Below are positions 37,601 to 49,600 of a stretch of 64,000 nt of DNA, in pieces. Source of the stretch: Notospermus geniculatus (Eukaryota; Nemertea; Pilidiophora; Heteronemertea; Lineidae); assembly GCA_002633025.1 (NCBI GenBank), contig NMRB01000148.1, forward strand, positions 418,511-482,510, written 5' to 3'. The notes beneath the pieces were generated by a model, which searched no databases, was not told the DNA's origin, and was given only the letters and a program-made list of their open reading frames with translations. Position 1 is the first letter of the stretch. Each line of letters begins with the position of its first letter. The translations under genes were made by a program, and so were the position numbers.

Positions 37601-40600
37601 ACAGGTGTAGGTTGTTCTCTTTGATGTCTGGCAAGTCATACTCTTCATTTTCTCCAACAGAATACCCATGGAGGAATGCAATTCATTCTATACTTGAACA
37701 GTGGCTCAAGCTGCCAGACTACATCCACCCACCCAATGCAAAGATCATGTTAGGTAAGTATGTCGTTGAGTTCAGGATCTATTTGCAATACCGAACCACC
37801 CGGTGTACCAGCAAAGGTCGGACAAACAGATAACAACTAGACTTTAGAGAGTGACCATTGTCGAAGGTGTGACAGGACGAAAGCAGAGTGGGACAAACAC
37901 AATGAAATTGACAAGTCCAACGTCATTCGGGCAGTTTGCGATTTCACAAGAAGAGGTTACTGATGAATGTGGTGTCTTTGTCCCGGTGGAGTTTGAGATA
38001 AGTTTCTGGCTCTGAAATGATTCTTTAATCAGTTCTTCATCTTGGTTGATTTTCATTTCCAGCTGATTTCTTCACCTTCCTATTTGCCTGTCTACAATGG
38101 CGTGTTTTCAAGATCGAGCGGTCAGCATTACGTGATATTTACGGCGGCGGCGACAACACAGCTCTGACTGGTGACATCGATGTAAACGAACCCAACCCTA
38201 CCCAGGATTTCATTTCGCAAAAAATGCAAGTACTTCTTAAGTATTCTTTGGGATTTTCTTCACGTTTATATCGATATAATCCAATTGCTCATTCGACTGC
38301 AAAGGTGCATTTTTCACGGTTGATTTGTTTTGCATGCAGGAAGGCAATCAAGGGTGTGGACAAGGCCTGTCACACTCATCACTTGAGAAATCTGACACGT
38401 CACACAACAGTGCACATATTGAGGAGACTGTTCAAATTCAACTATGTAGCTACGTGGACCATATATCAGTAAAAGTTAGCTAAAATTCTTGTCATGGAAA
38501 TGCTGATTTCACAATTTTAAGTTTCCCATTTCAGGTCGCTCTTGGACTACAGCAAGTCGTTCGTTTTCCTTCACATGTTCTGGTTGACACTTCTCGCCAT
38601 CTTCATCACCGCGATACAGCGTGTCAGCCTGTTCTGCCTCGGTTACATGATCGGTTGCTTCGCCATTCTTTGGTTTGGACAGAACCTCCTGCTGCGACCA
38701 AGGACGAAACTACTCAGGGTGTAAGTTACTGAGAAGCTAAGATAATGAGCTGATTTGCAGTTTGATGATTGCAAGACTCAGCTTTTGACTGCTCAGTCTC
38801 AAGGTGTAGGCCGTGCATGTTCAGCGACCTCCATACATATGTGGACATGTGCATTTCAGCTGCATTCAGCATTAAATCCTTTGCTGCAATGTACTTCCCC
38901 CCATAGTGCCTGCATGCAATGGGCTTATCCAAAAATCACACCACAATCTGGTCAAGTCTGTGGAGGCTTTTATCCTTGCTGACAAAGTTTAGGCTCTTTT
39001 TGTGACACCACTTGTCAGTCTAAGTGTTGTCACTTGTCAGTCTAAGTGTTCTCACTTGTCAGTCTAAGTGTTCTCACTCGTCAGTGTAAGTTCTTGTCAT
39101 GAACCATTCTTTCTCCCTTTCAGTTGGGGCATCCTCCTTGCTTACAACTACATTGTGATTCTATGCAGGACTTTCCTTCAAGTAAGTACAAAGTCTCCTA
39201 CAAGAGTCGGACACCATCGTGAACACCACCAATGCATCGGGCAATAGGGTGCCATAGTGTCTGTGTTTTTGTGGGGCGAATTTCTGTCCTAATAGACAAA
39301 CCCCAAATTGACGTAAAAGAGAAAGATCTGCGCACTTCCGCCGAAATCGCAAACAGAACCTCGGTCTGAAACTGAATGACGTGACGCAGAGAACCCCACA
39401 ACAGTGACTTTGACGACGTTGCGTCAGACTCGAGCATTGCTGAATCATGGATGGCGTCAGCTGGTTTCAGGTCGAGGTTGTGTTTGCGATTTCGGCGGAA
39501 GTGCGCAGATCTGGGAATCTGGGATGTGTCTATGATCCAGTGGATCTCCAAAAAGGGAATGAACGTCCCCAAAGGTAGCGAAGGGGTTAACACGGTCATA
39601 TTCTATTCTCCAGGTCATTGCTTGTGTCTACTACAATGACCTCCACACCAAGTACTGTCCAGTCACGCAGTTACTGACCCTGGTTTGTCAGTCTGGGGCA
39701 AATCAAGTGTCAGTTGACAGTAAGTCTACCTTTGTTTCACATTTTGCTGTTGTTTGAAGTTATTTGTAGAACCTGGTGACCAGGGTTTTCAGCTTTGGCC
39801 TTTTGCCATGGCATGTCAGTTGTCTTGAAAAACTCAAACTAGTGTGGTGATGCATCTGAGAGTGACTCATTGAGAGGGCAACGTCATTACGTGTTTGTAG
39901 TATGCATTACTTTTCACAGGTTCTGAAGAAGCCAAGTGTGAAGACCCCGATGGTGGTGGCCTAGGATGGGATGTTGTCTGCCTGGTGTTCATCTTGATCC
40001 AACGCCGAGCGTACTGCACGCATTACTTCAGACATGTCGTCATCGAGTTAGAAGTCCAGAATAAGCTGGCTTCAAGGTATCCATAATTAAAATAGAATCT
40101 AACTATTACGGTAACTTGAGGCATCACTCCATGTCAGAGTTTTCTTGCACAAGTTGGCTGTAGAAAACTATGGGCAATCAAAACTATGACTGCCCGTAGC
40201 TTTCTACAGCTGTGTCACCCATAGAGAGCCAACTTGTGCAAGAAAACTCTGTGACTGGTCTGAGTTTAAGTCCAGGTGACAGATGATGCGAGAAATTCTC
40301 TTGCAGAGGTGCGCAGTTGATCAACAGTCGAATAGTAAAGGAGGTGCAAGACTACCACCGGAAGGAATCAGAACATTTGGCAAAGATCAAGAGAAAGATG
40401 GACATCTTGAAGAAGAAGCAAGAAGAGTCACAGGAGAAAGAGTTGTTTACATCCAAAGATCACTATCAAAGTAAGCTTGGTCGATTTTCTCCAAGTCCAT
40501 TGAAGCTTGTGCTGCAGCTCATTGGACGTACTTTTGACTGGCAGTCCACCATGCTGACTTTGACATCGAAGTGTGCCATGTTTAGATGACTCATGGGTTG

Positions 40601-43600
40601 AAGTCACTCACACTGCACTTGCACAAAAACGAAGTGCACCACGTGGGTCATTGATGTAATTTGACACCAAATCGATCATCCAGATGGCAGATTATTTTGT
40701 GATAATGTCATCTGCACAAGCAGGGCACCACACCACCGGCATAAGCTTGAACTATAACTGCTCAAAATCAAATAAAACCGAATTCTGGTAGATTGGAACT
40801 ATCCTTTGGGTACTTGCTCATCCTTACTTGTCCTACATGTAGATCAAATGGCACAGAATTCTGTTAAATTGCCACCCTAAAGTGGTTCTCTTCCCTTTTA
40901 GTCATCCGATCTGGTGACTACTCGTTATTCGAAGACATTGACGAAGATGACACCTTCTGGGATGAGGAGGAAGAAGAGAAGCCTAAGGACAAGAAAGCTG
41001 GACCCCTACAGGCAAGTATCTGAACCAACTGTCAATGGTGCGCTTTTAGGGTTCGGGGGGGGGGGGCATCTGTAGCAGATGTAGTCTGCTCTGATTGATG
41101 ATGCCCCACCCTTGATGTTGTCCAAATCGTGTCTTGTACCAGGTTATCAAGTGTTTCACTGGGGTTGAGGGCTGCCAAGGGCCTGAAATAGTTTTGAGAA
41201 CCACGTGTGATTTGGCAGGTAAAAAGTTAGTCATTAAAGGATGGTGTTCAAATATTGAATATTTGTTATGCAGAGTATCGATAATACAGAATTACCTCCA
41301 CCACTCAAGGCAAGTATTAAAAGGCAGGGAAAGGGACAGGGACAGGGACAGGGTGTGGGTTTTCTGCCATCACCATCCACACATCCAGGTTTTTCATGCA
41401 TGAGGGACACATCCCCAGAGATATCGTAGAATATTCTTAGGGGCCAGCTCTGAGGAGGTCGTTCCTTTCTGCGCTGGTTCTGCTTGTCATGGGATACATC
41501 CTGGACAAGTGCTGATTGCAGGCCTGGTCAAGTGGGTATTCCTAACATAAGAGTAACAGCTCTATAATGTGTCCACTGCCGCAGTTTCTGCTGTTTTGCG
41601 GCGAGCGGTGCATTTCTCACAGGTAGTGGGATAAACGTAGCAAATATTTTGCTGACGTATCGAAGAACAATCCTAACCCTGTGAAAATCTCACGGCTGTC
41701 TGCAGAATGCTATGGAAAGTGCTGTAGTGGAAATTGACCTTTTCGGGTCCGGGGCCATATTTATGAAGCCTTCGCAACTTTGCGTTCACGCAAATCTGTT
41801 GTAAGGCAGTCAGTGAACAATAGGGCATGTGCAGGCAAACAATAGATTTGCGTTCACGCAAAGTTGCGAAGGCTTCATAATTATGTCCCCTGGTTACTGG
41901 AGTTGGATTTGATCGAGCTATCAAGGCTGAGTAAACGCATGGGCAATGGTAACTTCTAAACTCATGGTAGCAGATGACATTGAAGAGGAATCATCTGATT
42001 CTCCATCTGTTGCAATCGGGATAACATAATAATGGGGAACTCGCTCACCGACAGGTCGGCGCTGCGAGCGCTTGTACCGAAACGACGTCATTGACGTCAT
42101 TTTAGGTGTCATTGACGTCATGTTAGGTGCTGACGTTGCGTCATGAAGAAATTGCCTGTACATTTTTCTACAGGAAAAATAACACAAAAGACGTTGCTTT
42201 TATCGCCATTGTATCTCTTCATTTTAAGAAAAAAAGGAATGAGATTAAAAGAAAATTTCATCTGCTACAAGATGACGTAAGTTTTACTGTCGGGCGACCA
42301 ACACAAATGGTTTATTTTCACGCCAGAAATAAATGGAAATAACGTTAGAAAAACAGAGACTTCGGCACAAACGCTCGCAGCGCCACGTCGTGACGTTAGT
42401 GTGCGGGTTCCTCATTGCTAACTACATCGCCGAGATGTTCTATGAGGTGTCACTCAATAATACTGTTGTATCAGTTCCGGTGTCGTCTTTGAAGAGTTCT
42501 TGCACTGGGTGGGAGGAACCAAAATATGTAAGATACTTCAATGATAAGTGTTCAAAATGCACAAAAATCTGGGGCCGTATTCACAAAGGGTGATCATCCC
42601 GCGACTAAGACTTAGACACGTGTAACTTTACTAAATGCACACACTTCCACCATGCATTTGACGAAGTTACACGCGTCTAAGTCTTAATCGTGCGATGATC
42701 ACCCTTTGTGAATACGGGCCATCATGTACCGGTATTGTGTATTTTTGTATTGTCTAGACAAATTAGATAGAATTGTATAGTATTTTCTGTCAATCTTCTA
42801 GCCACTCTCACCGCTAGCCATAATGAAGGTTCGTATTGACTTCATGTTGACCATCATTCAACAAACTCTCTCTTTCTGTGATTCTTTCTCTTGAAGCTTT
42901 TTATGTGAACGAGTGACTTCATTCTGAAAAAGGTGCAGATGGACAAAAAGGCCAACACAGCAATCCCATGAGTCAAGTGTTTTCCTATTTTGTCCATAAA
43001 TGCGCTATTTTGAAATTGCCTCATCACTCTCTTTCCAAAACATCTTTTTCTATCTTTTGTTTCTATAGAGGTCTGTTTAAACACTGAACTCGTGAACAAA
43101 AACCTAGTTTTCACTTTGAATATTTCTTCTTGCAGAAACTTCCTTTGTGCTGATCCTCTTTTGTTTTCCTGCAGGCCTAACCAATTTCACCATGTACTTT
43201 TACAAGACTAGAAGGAGAAAAGATTTCTCGATTTCCAGGTGCTTGTTTCACCTCCTGTTAGAACACCGGTACCTTAACTCTTTCAGCCCTACGGACGGAT
43301 ATATCCGTTCGCCAAAATCATTCTCAAATCCTGAGTATATCCGTCCACCCCTAAACCCAATTTGCTACAATATAAGATTGGGTAAGTAGGGTTTTTTTTT
43401 AAATCCTGAAATATTTTTTTTCTTCAGAAAATCGTCTAGGATCTGGGAGTTGCGACGAAAAAATCGGCTAGGGCTGAAAGAGTTAATACTTAACCCTTAG
43501 ATTCCTGACAAACTTGTATAATTTTTTATTTTTTACCATTTCGCATTTCAACATGACAATCCTTTGTTATCCAATCACTGTCAGGTCCTGTATATCATTT

Positions 43601-46600
43601 GGCTAGGGCGGGAGGGGGATTTCTGGAGATCCCTTCGTAAGCAGTTCATCCACCCGGTAAGTGATATGAATGGGGACTCAGGAATTCCCCAACAATTGAA
43701 TCCGGGATCAGGGAATGTCTAAAGTGCATGGTGGATGCATAAGGCAACAATTTGATGAAGGAACTTAGTTGGTCCATTTTCTCAACATCTAGAATGCCTT
43801 GCGCATGCAGATTGGCATGATATTATAGTAATTGGCATTGACTTTGAAAGTCTGACTTTGAGTTGAATATTGGCAAAATGCATCAAACCCCATTCTGTAA
43901 TGTATTTTAATCAAATATGCCAAATTTTATGTTGTTCCATCGTTGCAACTCTGCTATACTCTAAAATTTCAAGTTGTTTGTACCATACATAATTTTCAGT
44001 GCCTGTTTAAAAAATCACCTCCTCTCCCACTGCGTTCCAGACATGTCGTGTGAATAGCCCAATGGCTAATTTCTGAACCAATTATGCCTGCATGGCAATA
44101 CCTGCGCGCAGTGCAAAAAAACAAACCTGCAGGTGATGAAGACCATTATTAATAAGGCCAAATGGTCAAAAAGCCCAAAACGATGACGATGATGACCACA
44201 TCAATCTTACTAATCGACCCTTTAAACAGACCTCTTTTCATTTTTTATTGGCATTTTAAAATTTCTGTCCATCGGAGAAACCACTAACTTTCTTTTCACG
44301 TTTCTCTCGTTCCTCCGACTTGACTGAGGACTTGGTCATGTGACCGTGCATCCCCTGTGATGTGTCTTAAACGCTATCAGCATCAGTCTTGTCATAAATG
44401 TCAAATCTTTTTAAAATATTACTCACTTTTTTGTTGTCCTTCCCAATTCCATGATTTTTTCCCCCAATTTGATTATAGTCAATTGTAGATATTTTTTTTA
44501 AGGTAATCAGGTGTAAAGTTGGTTAAATGTTGTGTCATCTGAGAATTTTGCTGCTGTACTTTTTTCACTGATAAAGATTCGTCTGAATAGTTTCTTAGAT
44601 CTTCTCAAATGGAACAGTTGATTTTGCTGTTGAAGTATAGGATTCCTTGAAAGGACAGTCAGATAGTTGAATTGTTGCGCTGCTGGCTGTAACCTGACTT
44701 AATATGAAGAAAGGAAGATCTTGTGATCTACATGTAACATCAAATGTTCTTTGAGGTGCTTGTGATTAAAAATCAAGTTCATGAGAAGCCACAGTTTGAA
44801 GAAGATGCCATTTCTTGTTTTGTGGATGAAACTAATTACAATTGGGTAAAGATGACCGATGATTGTACGAGGTAGTGAGCATGGCGTAGCACCGTTCTTC
44901 TATTATTACTTCTAGTCTGTTCTGAGGTTTTTCACACCAGCTATGGTCTGGAATGTAAGTACCCAACAGCTTTTAGCTGACTGTGATCTCATAACGTTCA
45001 TCTCATCTTCACTGGAATACACATGTTGGGCTTGATACAGTTTGGAGTTCTGGAGCAATGCTCCAGAGAGTGTGCATTTAGCTCCAGAGAAGCCAGGAGG
45101 TGACAGAGCAAACCTTTCACAGAAACAAGTCCAGTGCACCTGCTGCTAGCTGCAGATTCTAGACTCAAGAAATCTTCGGAGCTGTTAAGGTTTGTCAGTG
45201 CAAAGCCCTGCCCTGTACATGGTGACGTACAACTTGTATGAAGACCACTGGACTCGGAGAAGATCCATTCAAATTTGGTTTTAACGGAGGGCATTTCAAT
45301 GACAAGAAAAAGGTTATGAGGTCACAATACCATTGTCATTAAATTTTTTTCCTTTATAATTTGATGCACCCTGTGTTAGTCAGTTCCACCATAGAATCAT
45401 GTAGCTGTTTTATTAGCGAACAGATATTCTGTTCATTCATGGCAGTTTTTTTTACAAAATTCTAAGTGTTGTTTTGCCATTTAAAGATATTTAATGTGTG
45501 GCGTGAGGGAATTATTTTGCTTTAGGTTGTCGTTGTCAAGTGGACGTCCAGGCTGTTCCCCAAATTTATGATTTGTTACTGAGAATGTCTTCAACTGAAT
45601 ATGGGAAGGGTTGGGGAAGATGGAGGGTACTGAAAGCAAGATAAGTCAGTGTAACGGGTGCATCGTGATGGGTACTGAAAGCAAGAAGTCGATGTAACGG
45701 ATGCATCATGATGGGTACTGAAAGCAAGATATTAAGTCAATGTAACGGGTGCATCGTGAAGAGTACTGAAAGCAAGATAAGTCAATGTAACGGATGCAGG
45801 ATGCATTATGATGGGTACTGAAAGCAAGAAGACGATGTAACGGATGCATCATGATGGGTACTGAAACCAAGAAGTCGATGTAACGGATGCATCATGATGG
45901 GTACTGAAACCAAGATAAGTAAATGTGATGGGTGCATCACTGAAAGCAAGATAAGTCAGTGTAATGGGTGACGGGTACTGAAAGCAAGATAAGTCAATGT
46001 AATGGGTGCATCATGATGGGTACTGAAAGCAAGCTAAGTCAATGTAACGGGTGCATCAAGATGGGTATTGAAAACAAGATAAGTCAATGGCAGAGCACAG
46101 TTTTTTCGGCACAAAGTTTGCCTGGTGAATTTCTTATTTCTCGATGCATTAAGTGGAGTCAGTGTTTCATATTAAAGTATTCTCCATCTGGGAATACAAC
46201 ACTTTTTGATAACCCCAGTTTTGCTTCATTCATCCCTTGTATTGTTATTGTGCCATGCATCAAGCTTTGAATGTTATTCTTACACCAAATCTTACAGAAC
46301 TAGTATAGGGATACTTTGCGGACATTGTCATTATCAAATACTGTAATTTATTCCTGACTTGGCCTGTCACTTCACCCTTGAAGAAACATCTTCACATCTT
46401 TGAAGAAACATCTTCTAGATAGCAAGATAGCTTACTTTGTCATTAGACTTACAAACCAAATCAGTCCTCCTCAGACCAAGCCAACACATGGGTCCTCTCT
46501 TGGTTGTCTCTGTGGACTCCATGTGAGAGCTTTCTCTTGTGCCTTGGCTCTCAATGGGCAATTCACCGTTGTTGGTTTCTTACAACTTGAACTTAAGCTT

Positions 46601-49600
46601 CAAGTTGTCTGCCCATAGTTTCCTATGGGTTGTTTTACCCATAGAGAGCCAACAACTCGTGCTAGAAAACTCTAACGTGAAGCAGCACTCTTAGACATGG
46701 TTACATGAATCCCCCCAATTTAGGGCATTTTATGGCTTGAGATGTTCTTCAGGGGTGATAGCAATGCTGTTTATGTAAGTTATGTGTCTCCTTTGTCAAC
46801 CTTTAGGACATTCTGAATCTGAGAACACCTCGACTGGATATGCAAAGCATGTTTGTTGATTTTTTCCTCCAATTTGATGTCAGATATTTTACAATCTGCA
46901 TGTCTTTTCTCTCAGGTTTTCCTCTAAAGGATGTTTTAACTTCAGATTTCTCTTTACAGATCTTTCATATGAATGTTTTGGCATCTGTACACAGAATTTT
47001 TATTTTATCTTTGTGTAGTGCTTCATTGTCTTCATTGGCATTTTATCATGCAATACTGAATGTAACATTTAGGGCCGTATGCACCAAGCAAAGATTATCT
47101 TGAACTCAGGTTGAGCCACAACTTTTCCATTGTGCACATTATGCCCTGGCAAACCTGAACAATTGAAAAGTTGTGGCTCAACCTGAGTTCAAGATAATCT
47201 TCGTTGGTGCAAGTGGCCTTAGAGTCAAGTTTGGATCTCAGAGAGCAGAATGCTTTTGTGAGATATTCGGATTTGATCCAATGGTCATGTGAACAGAGTA
47301 GAGGGCAAGTCCTCCTCTAGTGGTGTTTTCTGTCTAATGGATGCCATGCTTTTGATTCTGAATTGGTAAATTGCCGAAAAGGAACACGATCTGGTTGTAT
47401 GTCAAGTCAAAGATGCCCCTCAGACCACTTGTCATAGAGTACAGAGGAGTAAGGGGAGAGAATCAGCCTAGGGCAACCCAGATGTTTGGATCATTTGTGG
47501 CTTTTCTGCTGTGGTCCTCCTTCGCAAAATGATGTAGTTTATGAACCATATTCTTCGCATAGAAGCCACCACAGCTGCTTTGAATGGTGAGATTGCTTCA
47601 CATGTCTTTCACTCAGGTTAACAGAGGGAAGTGGGTTAAATTTACTATCAGAAAAGTTGTTTCATCTGTAACCTGTCCTTTTCAGGTCCTGAATGCCGCC
47701 CTGGAAGGTGGTACGAAAGCCGGCCTGGAGGTGGCAAAACAGGAAAAAGAGAAGGCTCTGGAGGAGGAGGCGGTGGTAAGTCACTTCCAGTTTCAAAAGT
47801 TCTATGTGGTGCACTTTGTTGTCGGCACAGTTGAAGTGTGTGTGACTCCAACCATGACGTGATCTGCAAAGGCGCACTTTGTCGTCGACGTCAGCATGGT
47901 GGACCACAAGTCAAAAGGGACATCAAAATGTGCCACTGCACAAGCTCTATGGCAGTTCTGCTAAATATAGAAGAAAATAACTTCTCTTCGTTTTGCTCAG
48001 GCACGTGAACCGATGAAAAGACAGAGGTCCGCGGACAGAGAGAAGGAGAAATCACCAAAGGAGAAGGCGGCAGATGCTGTGGAAGAGCAGCCAACGACAG
48101 AAGAACCACCCTTAGAGGAAGCTGAAGGAGAAGCAGATGCAGCTGAGGGTACCGATGGGGAGGCTGAGAGGTCGGGAGGTGAGGATGGTGGTGATCAGGA
48201 GACGGCAGACGCTATGACGGAGGTTGCTGAGGATGAGGAGGATAAGGAAGAAGTGGAAGGTTAGTTGTGTGAACCATGGGGCGTTGAACCAAATTGGAAA
48301 TTTCAGTATCACTCAAGGTGCTCCTCCACGTAGGAGAATTCTTGAGTGCGTTTGCTCTCAATGGGCAACTCAACTGCTCCTCCATGTACATTGTGTGCGT
48401 TTGCTCTCAATGGGCAACTCAACTGCTCCTACACGTGAGAGAATTCTTGTGTGCGTTTGCTCTCAATGGGCAACTCAACTGCTCCTACACGTGAGAGAAT
48501 TCTTGTGTGCGTTTGCTCTCAATGGGCAACTCAACTGCTCCTACACGTAAGAGAATTCTTGTGTGCGTTTGCTCACAATGGGCAACTCAACTGCTCCTAC
48601 ACGTAAGAGAATTCTTGTGTGCGTTTGCTCTCAATGGGCAACTCAACCATTGAAACAGCACAGTCGTTAGTGTCACTGGTCTCTGCCTAAGTGCTCTGGA
48701 AACCAACAATGCTATGTTGCCCATCAGGAGCCAAATCATGAGAAAACTCTCACAATAATAATCGCTGTACTCATATGCATGTACCTAGACTGAGGTCCAA
48801 AGAGCTAAATGATTCAGCAATTTTGAGACATCTCTGGTTGGCTGATACTGCAAAACTCTCTTTTCATCTTGCTGAGAATTCCATTCATGTGATTTCAGAA
48901 ACGTGTTATGGGAAAATAAAGAACACGTTCTTCCTGATTTGGGCATTGTTCATCAGTCTGATTGAGAGTTTCATCAAACTACTCAACAGGATTTCATTCC
49001 ACTACCGCAAAGTCGCCAACCAGCTGGAGATTGAGAAACGGGAAGAAAAAGAGAAGGTGGGTGGAGGATTGAATTGGGACGTCTGCTAAACTTGTTTTGT
49101 TTATTTACATTCTGGAATTCATCCATTTGCCACCCAACATGGAGGCAGCCTACAATGGGAATCACACTGGATACACCATAAAGCAGGTGATCCACTGCTG
49201 CGATTTTGGCTTGAGACGGGGTTGCGTTCCCTTGCGGTTACCTTATATGCCAATCGGAAGTCCTTATAAGGTAATCGCAAGGGAACGCAACCCCGTCTCA
49301 AGCCAAAATCGCAACAGTGGATCAGCCGCTTTAGTAGGCCTACACACCACCTCACCATAGGGGCACGTCTAGGCTTTCCAGTTAAATGCCCTGCACTCCA
49401 ACTGCTAATAATGACAAGAAGCCAATGGTAAACTGCTAATGGAAACTTTTTTTCCATTCCTTTCTTTAGCTTAACCTGGCCAAAACTTGTGCCGAGCCTA
49501 TTGATGAAGTGGAGGAAGATGAGGACCCTGTGAGGCAGGCCCCCAGAGCGGAGGAAGAGGGTTTCGATGATTTCTCCAGTGAAAGTCCCGACAAGGAGAC

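Larger units (their letters stand above)
31480..42140 (+). repeat. Tandem intragenic duplication, copy 2 (12 Piezo exons)
   Basis: This is a direct repeat of 22290-31479. It is longer mainly because of a 1.8-kb insertion at about 31994-33791. Homology ends at about 42140 (GACGTTGCGT followed by unique TCATGAAG). Exons 11-22 are all intact with the same splice phases as copy 1. Confidence 0.95.

Noticed and set aside
43175-43238. Exon-like segment with good acceptor (TTTCCTGCAG) and donor (CCAG|GTGCTT)
   Set aside because: Its 64 nt would break the frame between exons 22 and 23, which are both phase 0, and its peptide has no place in the Piezo alignment.
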